Source of the DNA: Candidatus Poribacteria bacterium
GTDB lineage: Bacteria > Poribacteria > WGA-4E > WGA-3G
Assembly: GCA_022822085.1 (NCBI GenBank)
Contig: JAJECK010000127.1
Location: 24,022-88,021, forward strand
Direction of reading: 5' to 3'
Length of the DNA: 64,000 nt
Positions 1-9,320 of the stretch are shown here, piece after piece. Below the pieces are notes generated by a model that did not search any database, had not been told where the DNA came from, and saw only the letters and a program-made list of their open reading frames with translations. The position numbers and the translations under genes are program-made. Numbering within the stretch: position 1 is the first letter of the stretch; each line of letters opens with the position of its first letter.

Positions 1-57
1 CTTTCAATAACTTACGGCACAAAAAATGTGTCTACTACCGTCTATGAGGAAATTGGC

Positions 58-1734
58 ATGGAACTTTCAGGAGCACAAATCCTGGTTGATGGTCTCAAAC
101 GTGAAGGTGTCGAATATATCTTCGGTGTGAACGGTGGCGCGGCGATGCCGATTTTCGATGCCCTCTATGATGAAACAGAAGTAAAACTAATCCCCATGCG
201 TCATGAGCAAGGTGCTTCTCATGCCGCCGACGGATATGCACGCGCCACAGGTAAGGTGGGAGTCGCTCTCGCAACATCAGGCCCAGGTGCAACCAATCTT
301 GTTACCGGAATTGCGACTGCATATATGGACTCAATTCCCATGGTTGCGATTACCGGACAAGTGATGACAGATTTTATCGGCAGTGATGCCTTCCAAGAGT
401 GTGATGTTATCGGTGTCACCCGTCCTATATGTAAGCATAGTTATCTTATCAAGAGTTGTGATGAAATTGCAGATGTTACTGCAGAAGCATTTCATATAGC
501 CAGCACAGGAAAACAAGGTCCTGTCATTATCGACATCGCGAAGGATGCGCAAAGAGAAGAGACGCAATTTCAATATCCTGAAACAGTCGATCTCCGCAGT
601 TACAAACCACAAGTGAATGGAGATCCTGTACAAATTGAAAAAGCCGCTGCGTTAATTAAAGAAGCGAAATGTCCAATGCTATATGCGGGGGGTGGGGTCG
701 TTCTTGCAAATGCAAGCGAGGAGCTTCGGAAATTAACCTTCAATACACAGATACCTATTACTGTCACTTTAATGGGACTTGGGGCATTTCCTGAGACGCA
801 TCCGTTAGCGATGGAGATGCCAGGAATGCACGGTTCCTGTTGTGCAAATTATGCTTTCACCGATGCCGATCTTATCATCGCTATCGGCGCAAGATTTGAT
901 GATAGGGTTACAGGCGACCTCAGCAAATTCGCACCCAATGCAAAAAAAATACACATTGATATTGACCCGTCCTGTATCGGCAAGAATGTCCCCGTTGATG
1001 TGCCAATTGTTGGTGATGCTAAGAACGTCCTTACGGAATTAAACAAGTTGGTAGGAACCGCAGACATTGACCCATGGCGCAATCAAATACAGGAATGGAA
1101 ACAGAAATATCCGTTTGAATATGAGCAGAAAGGCAACAAAGTGATGCCACAATATGTCATAGAAAAGATTTATGAGCATTATAGCGATGCCATAGTTGTG
1201 GCGGATGTTGGGCAACATCAGATGTGGGCGGCGCAATACTTCAAATTTACAGAACCCAGAAATTGGCTAAACTCAGGAGGACTTGGCACAATGGGGTTTA
1301 GTCTGCCTGCAGCAATCGGTGCACAACTCGGATGTCCTGACAAAACTGTTGTTAATATCAATGGTGACGGATCCTACATCATGACCATTCAAGAGTTAGT
1401 GCCTGCAATCACGATGAAGCTGCCTCTTAAGATTTTTATCATCAACAATATGTATTTAGGGATGGTACGACAATGGCAGGAACTATTCCACGATAAACGT
1501 TACGCCGCTGTTGATTACCACGACAACCCCGATTTCGCTTTGCTTGCACAAGCATTCGGTGCAACTGGTCTACGAGTGGAACATCCAGAAGATGTTGAAC
1601 CCGCATTATTGAAGGCAAAAGGTATCAATGACGGTCCCGTTGTTATTGACTTTATTGTTGATGAGGAAGAGAACGTATTTCCAATGGTACCCGCAGGAAA
1701 AGGACTTGGAGATGTTATCCGAGGACTTTCTTAG
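58..1734 (+). CDS. ilvB: Acetolactate synthase, large (catalytic) subunit
   Basis: Thiamine-diphosphate enzyme that condenses pyruvate to acetolactate (or with 2-oxobutyrate to acetohydroxybutyrate), the first common step of valine, leucine and isoleucine synthesis. The N-terminal domain carries the RHEQGASHAADGYARATG segment with the ThDP-activating Glu. The central domain has the GARFDDRVTG motif, and the C-terminal domain has GDGSYIMTIQEL followed by NN, the ThDP/Mg site. At 558 residues it has full family length. I chose ATG 58 because GAGGA at 46-50 lies 7 bases upstream; a GTG at 28 in the same frame would add ten unconserved residues. The usual FGxPGG near the N terminus reads FGVNGGAAMP. 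The gene is followed by ilvN, with a GC-rich hairpin between them. Confidence 0.96.
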   Translation: MELSGAQILVDGLKREGVEYIFGVNGGAAMPIFDALYDETEVKLIPMRHEQGASHAADGYARATGKVGVALATSGPGATNLVTGIATAYMDSIPMVAITGQVMTDFIGSDAFQECDVIGVTRPICKHSYLIKSCDEIADVTAEAFHIASTGKQGPVIIDIAKDAQREETQFQYPETVDLRSYKPQVNGDPVQIEKAAALIKEAKCPMLYAGGGVVLANASEELRKLTFNTQIPITVTLMGLGAFPETHPLAMEMPGMHGSCCANYAFTDADLIIAIGARFDDRVTGDLSKFAPNAKKIHIDIDPSCIGKNVPVDVPIVGDAKNVLTELNKLVGTADIDPWRNQIQEWKQKYPFEYEQKGNKVMPQYVIEKIYEHYSDAIVVADVGQHQMWAAQYFKFTEPRNWLNSGGLGTMGFSLPAAIGAQLGCPDKTVVNINGDGSYIMTIQELVPAITMKLPLKIFIINNMYLGMVRQWQELFHDKRYAAVDYHDNPDFALLAQAFGATGLRVEHPEDVEPALLKAKGINDGPVVIDFIVDEEENVFPMVPAGKGLGDVIRGLS

Positions 1735-1749
1735 TCATGAAAAGTAGTT

Positions 1750-1770
1750 GGCGCGCTTTGTAAGCGCGCC
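1750..1770. repeat. Intercistronic GC-rich palindrome
   Basis: A perfect 7-bp stem GGCGCGC/GCGCGCC encloses the loop TTTGTAA, in the gap between ilvB and ilvN. It has no T-tract, so it is more likely an RNA-stabilising or REP-like hairpin than a terminator. A similar GC-rich hairpin lies between two genes at 52741-52766. Confidence 0.7.
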
Positions 1771-1808
1771 ACAATAACGTACAACTATTCATGTTATAGC
1801 AAAATAAA

Positions 1809-2306
1809 ATGAGTAAAGAAGAACGACACATTTTCTCAGTGATGGTTGAGAACCGATTTGGAGTCCTGGCACGCGTCGCTGGACTTTTTAGTGGACGTGG
1901 TTTCAACATTGACAGCCTTAACGTCGCAGAAACACACGACAAAAGTGTTTCACAGATTACCCTCGTTACACATGGGGATGCACAGATAATTGATCAAATC
2001 TATCAGCACCTTAATAGACTTATTGATGTTATTGATGTTACAGACCTTTCCACTGGCACGCATGTTGAACGAGAACTCCTACTCCTCAAGATTAGCACGG
2101 ATGATCCGCGAAAACGAGCGGAAATTCTGCAAGTCGCAGAAGTGTTCCGCGCACGCGTCATAGATACAAAACCTGCCTCACTTGTGCTTGAAATTACCGG
2201 TGATGAAGGAAAATTAGAAGCAGCAATAGAAATTTTCAATACTTACGGTATTCTTGAGTTAGCGCGTACAGGCAAAATTGCAATGATGCGGGGAGATACA
2301 AAATAG
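1809..2306 (+). CDS. ilvN: Acetolactate synthase, small (regulatory) subunit
   Basis: Regulatory subunit that activates the catalytic subunit and gives feedback control by branched-chain amino acids. Residues 7-80 form an ACT domain (HIFSVMVENRFGVLARVAGLFSGRGFNI...). The C-terminal half (about 85-160) is the typical ALS small-subunit domain that contacts IlvB. Its 165 residues match the family length. It lies 74 bases after ilvB and is probably co-transcribed. It could equally be named ilvH, because the symbols follow isozyme naming in enterobacteria. Confidence 0.95.
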   Translation: MSKEERHIFSVMVENRFGVLARVAGLFSGRGFNIDSLNVAETHDKSVSQITLVTHGDAQIIDQIYQHLNRLIDVIDVTDLSTGTHVERELLLLKISTDDPRKRAEILQVAEVFRARVIDTKPASLVLEITGDEGKLEAAIEIFNTYGILELARTGKIAMMRGDTK

Positions 2307-2360
2307 CATTTGTTAGTAAAACCTTTCAAGTTCCTAACGAGGCAGGTTTCCTCCTCCGCT

Positions 2361-2382
2361 GGCGAGGTTTCCGAACCTCGCC
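2361..2382. repeat. Hairpin repeat, GGTT-TCCG-AACC core
   Basis: A 9-bp perfect stem GGCGAGGTT/AACCTCGCC encloses the loop TCCG. The stem sequence and a near-identical loop recur at 12241-12262. A third hairpin at 2748-2767 keeps the GGTT-TCC(T)-AACC core but has a different outer stem. Confidence 0.8.
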
Positions 2383-2500
2383 ACATTACCGAAATATTTT
2401 CTTAATCTTCATTTAGTTTGTGTCCTAAAGAATTAAAACCATAGCAAGCGGAAATGAGATAATATTTTATAGGAATGGTATTACTTGCACACATTTGTCC

Positions 2501-2552
2501 CGTCCACTTTCCAGTTTGCATACACACTACTGCACAAACTGGAAAGTGGACG
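2501..2552. repeat. Perfect 18-bp inverted repeat
   Basis: CGTCCACTTTCCAGTTTG at 2501-2518 is exactly complementary to 2535-2552, with a 16-base loop. Part of the right arm (GCAAACTGGAAGT) reappears near 12312, so this is probably one member of a dispersed family. It has no T-tract. Confidence 0.85.
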
Positions 2553-2689
2553 CTACAGCACAGTCCGACGGTTTAGGTTTAACGGACCAAAAGTGTGCAT
2601 ATATTTTTGGATTTTACTATAAAAGAGAACAGTGCGTTAGTGGTGAACTATTGTAGAACAAACTTTCAGTTTGCGGACGAATATGCACA

Positions 2690-2817
2690 AACTTTATGAA
2701 GATTAAATTATTAATTGGGTAATTCTCGTATTCCCCAAACCCCGTAGGTGCGGTTTCCTAACCGCACTGGACATCTCTATGAAATCACCTTATTTATTTC
2801 TTAATCTTCATAAAGTT
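2690..2817. mobile_element. MITE-like element with 17-bp inverted ends
   Basis: AACTTTATGAAGATTAA (2690-2706) and its exact complement (2801-2817) bound a 128-bp segment with no coding capacity. The segment contains a GTGCGGTT-TCCT-AACCGCAC hairpin (2748-2767). Related ends are visible near 2400 (TTTTCTTAATCTTCAT) and at about 12175-12300. The size and layout fit a non-autonomous miniature element or a composite palindromic repeat. No transposase of matching type is in the window. Confidence 0.6.
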
Positions 2818-2993
2818 CGTGCTGCATCGGTGGCAACTTAGGTAAAAAAACGGAGGTAAATTTTAGAAATAGAAGTTGTGGAATATTTTTGGCTGCAACA
2901 AAAATATTCCACAGAGAATAACAGAAAACACATTCCCATCATCCATGGACTTACCATCGGGAACTCATTGAGACCATAAGGGAAAAAGTATTT

Positions 2994-3906
2994 ATGATAG
3001 AAAAAGAATTTAGAAATGAAGACCCTCCTGGTAAGATCGTAGTCCTTATACTTCTTGTTGTTTCTCTTATAGGCGCGGGAACAGTATCCATTAAAATTGG
3101 TTTGCAAGGTTTCCCGCCACTAAAAATGGCATTCTTACGCAGCATCTTAGGTCTTATCGTAGTTGGAGGGATAGGACTCATCTATGGGGTGTCAATGCGG
3201 TTGCGCATGGTAGAATTGCCCCGGTTACTCTTGATTACAGCACTACAAGTATCGCATATAATTACACTAAATGTCGGGACTCATCACACGACGGCTTCTC
3301 GTTCTACTATATTTTTTTACGCTGTATCCAGTATTTGTAGTTCTGCTTGGGCATTTCTTGCTACCAAATGATCGACTCACCCCTACAAAACTCATGGGAA
3401 TCCTCGCTGCCTTCGGTGGTATGCTTGTAGCACTCGCACCCAATCTACAAGGTATGTCTGTTACCGAGTACCTCATCGGGGATTTGATTGTAACACTGTC
3501 CGCTTGTTTACTGGCATTCCGCATTACGTTGACAAAATTGTTTGTCCAAGAGATATATCCGTATCGCCTTCTCGTCTGGCTATTAGGTTTAAGCATGCCG
3601 TTTTTTTTCGTATTAAGTTATCTCTTTGAACGTGAGCAACCAATTGAGTGGTCTTATGCAAGCAGTGCGGCGCTGCTTTACCAAGGATGGGTTGTAACAG
3701 GTTTCTGTTTTATCGCCTTAACATCGGTGCTAAGGAAGTACAAAGCAAGCAAATTGGTGGTCTTTTCTTTTCTCATGCCAGTGTCAGGAGTATTGTTTAG
3801 CAGCTTGTTATTAGGCGATACGTTATCTACTAACTTAGTGGTGGGCACTGGATTAGTAGCAGCAGGAATTTACCTGGTGAACCTGCGACTTGAAAAAGTG
3901 GAATGA
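2994..3906 (+). pseudogene. DMT (EamA-type) permease split by a frameshift
   Basis: A drug/metabolite transporter of about 300 residues would be expected here. The N-terminal half (from ATG 2994) contains hydrophobic helices and the EamA-like stretch ending HHTTASRSTIFFY. The second half is in another frame from about 3319 onward (TLYPVFVVLLGHFLLPNDRL, then further helices, ending YLVNLRLEKVE at 3906). The frames join at a run of seven T (3312-3318). Removing one T gives a continuous STIFF-TLYPVFVVLL reading, as in intact EamA proteins. So this is either a recent frameshift, a homopolymer sequencing error, or less likely slippage. The transported substrate cannot be told. Confidence 0.85.
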
Positions 3907-3967
3907 ATGGGATTGCACTGTGTATAAATTAACGTGAGTTTGATAATTTGACACATAAGTCTCCATT

Positions 3968-3994
3968 CGTTGGGTTTCGTTCCTCAACCTAACG
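3968..3994. repeat. Imperfect hairpin repeat
   Basis: CGTTGGGTT and AACCTAACG pair at 8 of 9 positions around the loop TCGTTCCTC. It lies between the permease remnant and the giant secreted-protein gene and is not followed by a T-tract. Confidence 0.5.
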
Positions 3995-4012
3995 TACAGG
4001 GATTATTAAATT

Positions 4013-4028
4013 TATAGTAAAATCCAAA
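4013..4028 (+). repeat. Solo copy of the TATAGTAAAATCCAAA end motif
   Basis: This 16-base motif is the same sequence that forms the inverted ends of the element at 9105-9292, and it occurs inverted at 2606-2621. Here it is followed by CTTTTGGTCCG, a tail shared with the 2606 copy (GGACCAAAAG on the plus strand). It sits 44 bases before the start of the giant gene, so it may have brought or disrupted regulatory DNA. Confidence 0.7.
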
Positions 4029-4071
4029 CGCTTTTGGTCCGGGGACCTAAACAGATAGAGAGGGAGGCAAT

Positions 4072-7000
4072 ATGGAGTTTGATAATAAATACATTATAAT
4101 AATCAGTTGTTTATTCTTTTTGATTGCTGGTTTTCAAGTTGTAGACGCACAGGAAGATATTGCACAACAGGCTTATGCCATCTTTCAGCAACACTGCCTC
4201 AGTTGCCACGGAGAATCTGGCGCATATAAGGATAGCCTCCTAATTGACCGCACCGCGCTTATTGATACTCAGGTCGTCATCCCGGGCGCCCCAGAAAACT
4301 CAGAGTTCTATAAACGACTACTTGGGTCTACTGAAAAAGGACCGCAGATGCCACTTAATCTACCACCACTTTCACAGGAAACTATTCAAACAATCGCGCA
4401 ATGGATTACTGCAGGTGCACCAGACTGGGATGTCCAGCGTGACATAAATTTTATTACCACAGATACAATACTTGGGACTATCCAAACCCATCTGGAATCA
4501 CTTGACGCCTTTGACCGTCCCTCTGCACGCTATTTTACATTAACACATCTCTATAATGCAGGTGAAAGTCCGCAGACACTCAGTGACTATCGAATCGCAC
4601 TCTCCAAACTGATAAATAGTCTTTCGTGGAAGCTTGAGATCACTAATCCTACACCCATTGATACCGCAAAAACAATTTTCTATATAGACCTACGCCACTA
4701 CGAATGGAGGACCAGAACCGATGTCTGGGCACTAATTGAGCAGGTATATCCTTACAACATTGCGTTTGATTCTGAAACACAAGCGGGTCTACTTGAAAAA
4801 CTGACACAACTCCAAACTGAAACGGGCAGCACAGTGCCTTTTGTACATGCAGATTGGTTTCTCGCAACCGCATCGTTACCACCCTTATATCATGATATTT
4901 TAGACCTGCCACAAACAGATCGTGCGTTGGAAACACAATTAGAAGTGAATGTTGAGAGTAATATCAGAAACGCACCAGGAATAAATGTCTGGCGGGCAGG
5001 ATTCAACGATTCGGGAGTTTCCACAAACAACCGTGTTGTGGAACGACACGCATCTCGGGACGGTGCCTATTGGAAAAGTTACGACTTTGCAGGAAGCACA
5101 GATTCACAGAATATCTTTACACATCCACTTGATTTTACACACGATGGTGGCGAAATTATCTTCAATCTACCGAATGGGTTGCAGGCATATTTTCTGGTGG
5201 ATGCTAACGGTACCCGGCTGAACGAGGCACCAATCGACATCGTTTCCAACCCAGCAGCCAGCGATCCTACGGTGCGAAACGGTCTTTCTTGTATCGGGTG
5301 TCACGACCAAGGCATGAAAAAGTTTACTGACAGCGTACGAGCAGCAATTGAACAGGATCAAAACCCTCCGTATAACAGAGAACATGCGTTACGCCTCTAT
5401 CCGGAGCAATCAAAACTTAATGAGTTACTGCAAAAAGATACGCAAAGGTTTCAACAGGCACTGGAAAAAATTGGCGGTCCATTTGAGGATGAAGAATCGA
5501 GGCAACAATTCTTCAAGCGACATGAAAACGAACCGGTCCAAAGGTTTCATGAAGTATTTCAAGGTCCGTTAGATGCATCACATGCTGCCGCCGCAATCGG
5601 CTTAGAAACAGCAGTATTCCTCACACAGATAAGTGAGAAACAGAGTTTAAAAAACTTGGGATTACAAACACTCATAGATGAAAATGGCAATGTGAAACGG
5701 GATGCATGGACATCAAATTTTCACGACATCATTACAGCATTGAATACACCGGACAGTGAGCTGCCGCCAGTTGTTGAACGTCCAGATCGTATTCCTGGGG
5801 CGGGTGTCTATATTCCTGATGCGAATTTGCGTGCTGCAATTGAAGAAGCACTCGGTAAAGCAGCAGGTGAAGTGATTACGGTAGAGGATATGGAGACGTT
5901 AAAAGAACTTAATATGGAAAAAAAGGAAATCGGTGATTTAACAGGGCTTCAGTATGCAACAAATTTGGAAGAATTAAAGATTAGTCGAAACCCAATATCT
6001 GATCTATCACCACTCGCTGGACTAACAACATTAAAGACACTTGAAATTCATTGGACACAACTATCTGACCTATCACCTTTGGCAAAGTTAATTAACCTCC
6101 AGCACTTAGGAGCATGGGGCAAAGATTATACTGTGTCCGATCTATCACCACTTGCGAATTTGACCAACCTAAAACATTTAGATATGAGTGGCAGTAGAGA
6201 AATTACAGACATATCTCCCCTTGCAAACTTAAAAAATCTGACATATTTGCGTCTTTATGATAACTCAATATCAGATATTTCCGCGCTGGCAGGTTTAATT
6301 AATTTGGAAAAATTATTCGTAGAGGCAAATAACACAACTTTAAATCTCGCCCCCTTAGTTAATTTAACACGTCTAAAAGATCTCAACCTCGCCAGCAACA
6401 AAATCTCGGACATATTTCCGCTGTCAGGATTAGACGCATTAGAATGCTTAAGTCTTGCCAAAAATAATATATCAGATATATCACCATTGGCAAAGCTTAC
6501 AAATTTAAAAGAGTTGATTTTGGATAAGAATATAATCGAGGATGTATCCCCGTTAGCAGGACTTACGAACTTGATGATATTAAACATCAGTAGAAACCCA
6601 ATAACTGATTTCTCACCTTTAACGGAGCTCTTTGAAAATACAAATATAGTTTTTGATGTTGCTATTCCCGATCCAAATCTCCGCTCAATAATAGTGAAAG
6701 CACTTGAAAAAGAAGATGCTACTGCTCCGATTACGCTTCAAGAGATGGCAACACTAACACAATTGAGAGCAAGCAATAAGGACATCCATGATTTAACTGG
6801 TATTGAGTCCGCAATAAATCTGGAAGAGTTATGGATTTCAGGGAACCCTATATCTGATATCTCGCCACTTGCTGGATTGACAAATTTTATTGGATTACAT
6901 GCATGGAGAACGCCTTTATCTGATCTTACCCAACTTTCTGGATTGAAAAAACTGAGATGGTTAGACTTTGGTCACACCCCAACAGATGCAAATGGAGACT

Positions 7001-9066
7001 TAATTGAGAACTTAGATCTGGCACCGCTGGAAGGAATAACAAGCCTGAAAAAACTGACGTTTTATGCATGCGGTATACAAGACATATCTCCGCTTGCGGG
7101 TTTAACAGAATTGACACACTTGCGCCTTGGTGGTAACAGGCTATCGGATGCATCGGCTGTTGCAGGTTTAATAAACTTGGAACATTTGGATGTTCACCAC
7201 GGTTCGTTATCCGATTTATCGCCGCTAGTAGAGTTAACTAAGCTGAAATACCTAAACCTTTACGACAATAGATTGATATCCGATGTATCACCATTGGCAG
7301 GATTAACAAGTTTGACACAGCTTGAACTTCACCGAAACAAGATCATTGATGTTTCTCCTTTAGCAGGATTAATTAACTTGAAAAAACTAATCCTACGTGA
7401 AAATTTAATATCCGATATTTCTCCTTTGCAGGGATTGTCTAATGATACATATATTAGTTGGCTTAAAAATCCAGGGACACCTGTAGAGGGACCGATAATA
7501 GAGGGTCCTTGGTTATGGATGCTGTTTCCAGACACACGCCTTGACAGCGAGATAGATTTGTTGGCAGAGATGAGTGACGGATTTGTAACGGAACATCAAA
7601 TTGCTACCGAAGGTGCAATTGTGGGAAAGGCAGTTGGAGAAAATTTGTGGACAGCTCACAAAATTTCTTCTACAAGTAGAAATAATATCAAAGAAATATT
7701 AAGTATTTTCGGTTGGTCTGAAGATCAAGAGATTGATAGTAACGTTGTCTATGGTTCCATAATCTTAAGTTCAAAGTGGGAACAAAACACAAGGATGCTC
7801 ATTGGGACTTCTGATAATTGCAAGATTTGGCTCAACGGTGAGTTGGTTCATCAAGACCTCAGACCTGGAGGAAGTGCGTATGCCGAGTATGATATTTTTT
7901 TTCCAATCACCTTGAAACAGGGGACAAATGTTTTATTAGTCGCTGTTGACGATGGAAGCGATTGGTTCAACGGCTTTTTTGGATTTGAAGAAGGCACGGA
8001 GTATACATTAATTCCTCCTGGTGTCGGCTTCACATTTTCTGCAACGGAGACAACCCTTCTTTCAGGCGATATGTTTACACTGAACCTCAACACAGAAAAC
8101 ATCACCGACTTAGCAGGCTGGCAAGCGGATATTATATTTGACCCCAATGTGCTTGAAGCAGTTGAAATCACTGAAGGAAATTTTCTGAAGGCGGAAGGCA
8201 GAGATACTTACTTCCAAGCTGGTACGATTGATAATGCAGTAGGTAAGATAACAGGACTCAGTACCGCGCGGATTGCTGAGAATGGTGTCAGCGGCACAGG
8301 CACGCTACTATCTGTAAAATTCATAGCAAAGGCAGGCGGCGAAACACAAGTGACACTGGAAAACTTTGAATTCGGTTCTATTACTGGTGATGTCATCCCA
8401 TCTGTTCCGCCGAATATCACAATTACTGTCGGAGAATATCCCGCTTGGGATGTGAATCAGGATGGACGTGGGAGCGTTCTGGACCTCATTCTCGTAGCAC
8501 GGGATTTGGGCTCAGACACACCTGCTAACTTAAGAACGGACGTCAATCGTGATGGCACTATCAACATCCAAGACCTTATCATCGTTGCACAACACATCGG
8601 TGAAACTATAGACGACTCCGCCGCACCCGCAATCTTCGCTATTGACAACAAAGAATTAACGCCTGCAATGGTTCAAACATGGATAGAACAAGCGCAACTT
8701 GAAGATGACGGTTCTATTGTTTTCCAACAAGGTATTGAAAACCTGCAGAAACTTTTAGCATCATTGCTTCCTGAAAAAACTGCACTGTTAGCAAACTACC
8801 CTAACCCGTTCAATCCTGAGACATGGATCCCGTATCACCTCGCGAAGTCTGCGGATGTCACATTGACTATATATATGGCAAATGGTGTAGTAGTTAGGAG
8901 ATTGGCACTTGGACATCAGACTGCCGGTATCTATCAGAATCGCAGCCGTGCAGCCTATTGGGATGGTAAAAACAGTGTGGGTGAACTCGTGGCAAGCGGT
9001 ATCTACTTCTACACATTAACTACAGGAGATTTCACTGCAACGCGCAAGATGTTGATAAGGAAGTAA
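4072..9066 (+). CDS. Giant secreted c-haem / LRR / cohesin / dockerin protein with sorting domain
   Basis: A 1664-residue modular extracellular protein, started at ATG 4072 behind GGGAGG (4061-4066). Order of parts: signal peptide (1-26); cytochrome-c-like domain with CLSCH at 42-46; a planctomycete-type region with a second haem site CIGCH at 407-411; two blocks of internalin-like leucine-rich repeats (about 577-860 and 862-1135, each opened by an IPDxNLRxxI cap); a PA14-like jelly roll (about 1141-1310, GTSDNCKIWLNGELVHQ); a cohesin-like domain (about 1315-1455); a dockerin with two DxNxDG-type calcium loops (about 1459-1513); and a C-terminal sorting domain (about 1576-1664) starting YPNPFNPETWIPYHL. 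Known use of the parts suggests a surface protein exported by a type IX-like route. Its ligand and any electron-transfer role are unknown. Confidence 0.88.
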   Translation: MEFDNKYIIIISCLFFLIAGFQVVDAQEDIAQQAYAIFQQHCLSCHGESGAYKDSLLIDRTALIDTQVVIPGAPENSEFYKRLLGSTEKGPQMPLNLPPLSQETIQTIAQWITAGAPDWDVQRDINFITTDTILGTIQTHLESLDAFDRPSARYFTLTHLYNAGESPQTLSDYRIALSKLINSLSWKLEITNPTPIDTAKTIFYIDLRHYEWRTRTDVWALIEQVYPYNIAFDSETQAGLLEKLTQLQTETGSTVPFVHADWFLATASLPPLYHDILDLPQTDRALETQLEVNVESNIRNAPGINVWRAGFNDSGVSTNNRVVERHASRDGAYWKSYDFAGSTDSQNIFTHPLDFTHDGGEIIFNLPNGLQAYFLVDANGTRLNEAPIDIVSNPAASDPTVRNGLSCIGCHDQGMKKFTDSVRAAIEQDQNPPYNREHALRLYPEQSKLNELLQKDTQRFQQALEKIGGPFEDEESRQQFFKRHENEPVQRFHEVFQGPLDASHAAAAIGLETAVFLTQISEKQSLKNLGLQTLIDENGNVKRDAWTSNFHDIITALNTPDSELPPVVERPDRIPGAGVYIPDANLRAAIEEALGKAAGEVITVEDMETLKELNMEKKEIGDLTGLQYATNLEELKISRNPISDLSPLAGLTTLKTLEIHWTQLSDLSPLAKLINLQHLGAWGKDYTVSDLSPLANLTNLKHLDMSGSREITDISPLANLKNLTYLRLYDNSISDISALAGLINLEKLFVEANNTTLNLAPLVNLTRLKDLNLASNKISDIFPLSGLDALECLSLAKNNISDISPLAKLTNLKELILDKNIIEDVSPLAGLTNLMILNISRNPITDFSPLTELFENTNIVFDVAIPDPNLRSIIVKALEKEDATAPITLQEMATLTQLRASNKDIHDLTGIESAINLEELWISGNPISDISPLAGLTNFIGLHAWRTPLSDLTQLSGLKKLRWLDFGHTPTDANGDLIENLDLAPLEGITSLKKLTFYACGIQDISPLAGLTELTHLRLGGNRLSDASAVAGLINLEHLDVHHGSLSDLSPLVELTKLKYLNLYDNRLISDVSPLAGLTSLTQLELHRNKIIDVSPLAGLINLKKLILRENLISDISPLQGLSNDTYISWLKNPGTPVEGPIIEGPWLWMLFPDTRLDSEIDLLAEMSDGFVTEHQIATEGAIVGKAVGENLWTAHKISSTSRNNIKEILSIFGWSEDQEIDSNVVYGSIILSSKWEQNTRMLIGTSDNCKIWLNGELVHQDLRPGGSAYAEYDIFFPITLKQGTNVLLVAVDDGSDWFNGFFGFEEGTEYTLIPPGVGFTFSATETTLLSGDMFTLNLNTENITDLAGWQADIIFDPNVLEAVEITEGNFLKAEGRDTYFQAGTIDNAVGKITGLSTARIAENGVSGTGTLLSVKFIAKAGGETQVTLENFEFGSITGDVIPSVPPNITITVGEYPAWDVNQDGRGSVLDLILVARDLGSDTPANLRTDVNRDGTINIQDLIIVAQHIGETIDDSAAPAIFAIDNKELTPAMVQTWIEQAQLEDDGSIVFQQGIENLQKLLASLLPEKTALLANYPNPFNPETWIPYHLAKSADVTLTIYMANGVVVRRLALGHQTAGIYQNRSRAAYWDGKNSVGELVASGIYFYTLTTGDFTATRKMLIRK

Positions 9067-9104
9067 TTTCTTGACTGATCGGATACATAAAGGATTGACT
9101 CTAT

Positions 9105-9292
9105 TATAGTAAAATCCAAAAATATGTTCACATTTCAATGAACAACAATCCCCACACCATCACCCGCTGGCGAGGCGGGGAATGCCTAAATGGCATTCAT
9201 ACCCGGGGAATGACTAAATGTCATTCATACCGTTGATTTCTTGATTTCTTCCTAACCTCGCTAATGTCCAGGTAATTATGGATTTTACTATA
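9105..9292. mobile_element. MITE-like element with perfect 14-bp inverted ends
   Basis: TATAGTAAAATCCA (9105-9118) and its exact complement (9279-9292) bound 188 bases without a gene. If the outer TA is taken as a target duplication, the ends become TAGTAAAATCCA, compatible with a Tc1/IS630-type miniature element; that assignment is inference. Inside lie two hairpins, GAATGCC/GGCATTC (9180-9198) and GAATGAC/GTCATTC (9208-9226), which differ by a compensatory pair change. Solo copies of the end motif lie at 2606-2621 and 4013-4028. Confidence 0.7.
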
Positions 9293-9320
9293 CAATGATT
9301 TAAAGAGAGGAAAAAATATA

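Larger units (their letters stand above)
2307..2993. other. Repeat-filled spacer, no gene seen
   Basis: This 687-base spacer holds no convincing coding sequence. It is a patchwork of small palindromes: a GGCGAGGTT hairpin (2361-2382), an 18-bp perfect inverted repeat (2501-2552), a TTTGGATTTTACTATA end motif (2606-2621) and a 128-bp element with 17-bp inverted ends (2690-2817). Confidence 0.7.

Noticed and set aside
1750..1770. Intrinsic terminator between ilvB and ilvN
   Set aside because: The hairpin has no T-tract, and separate transcription of the two subunits would be unusual.
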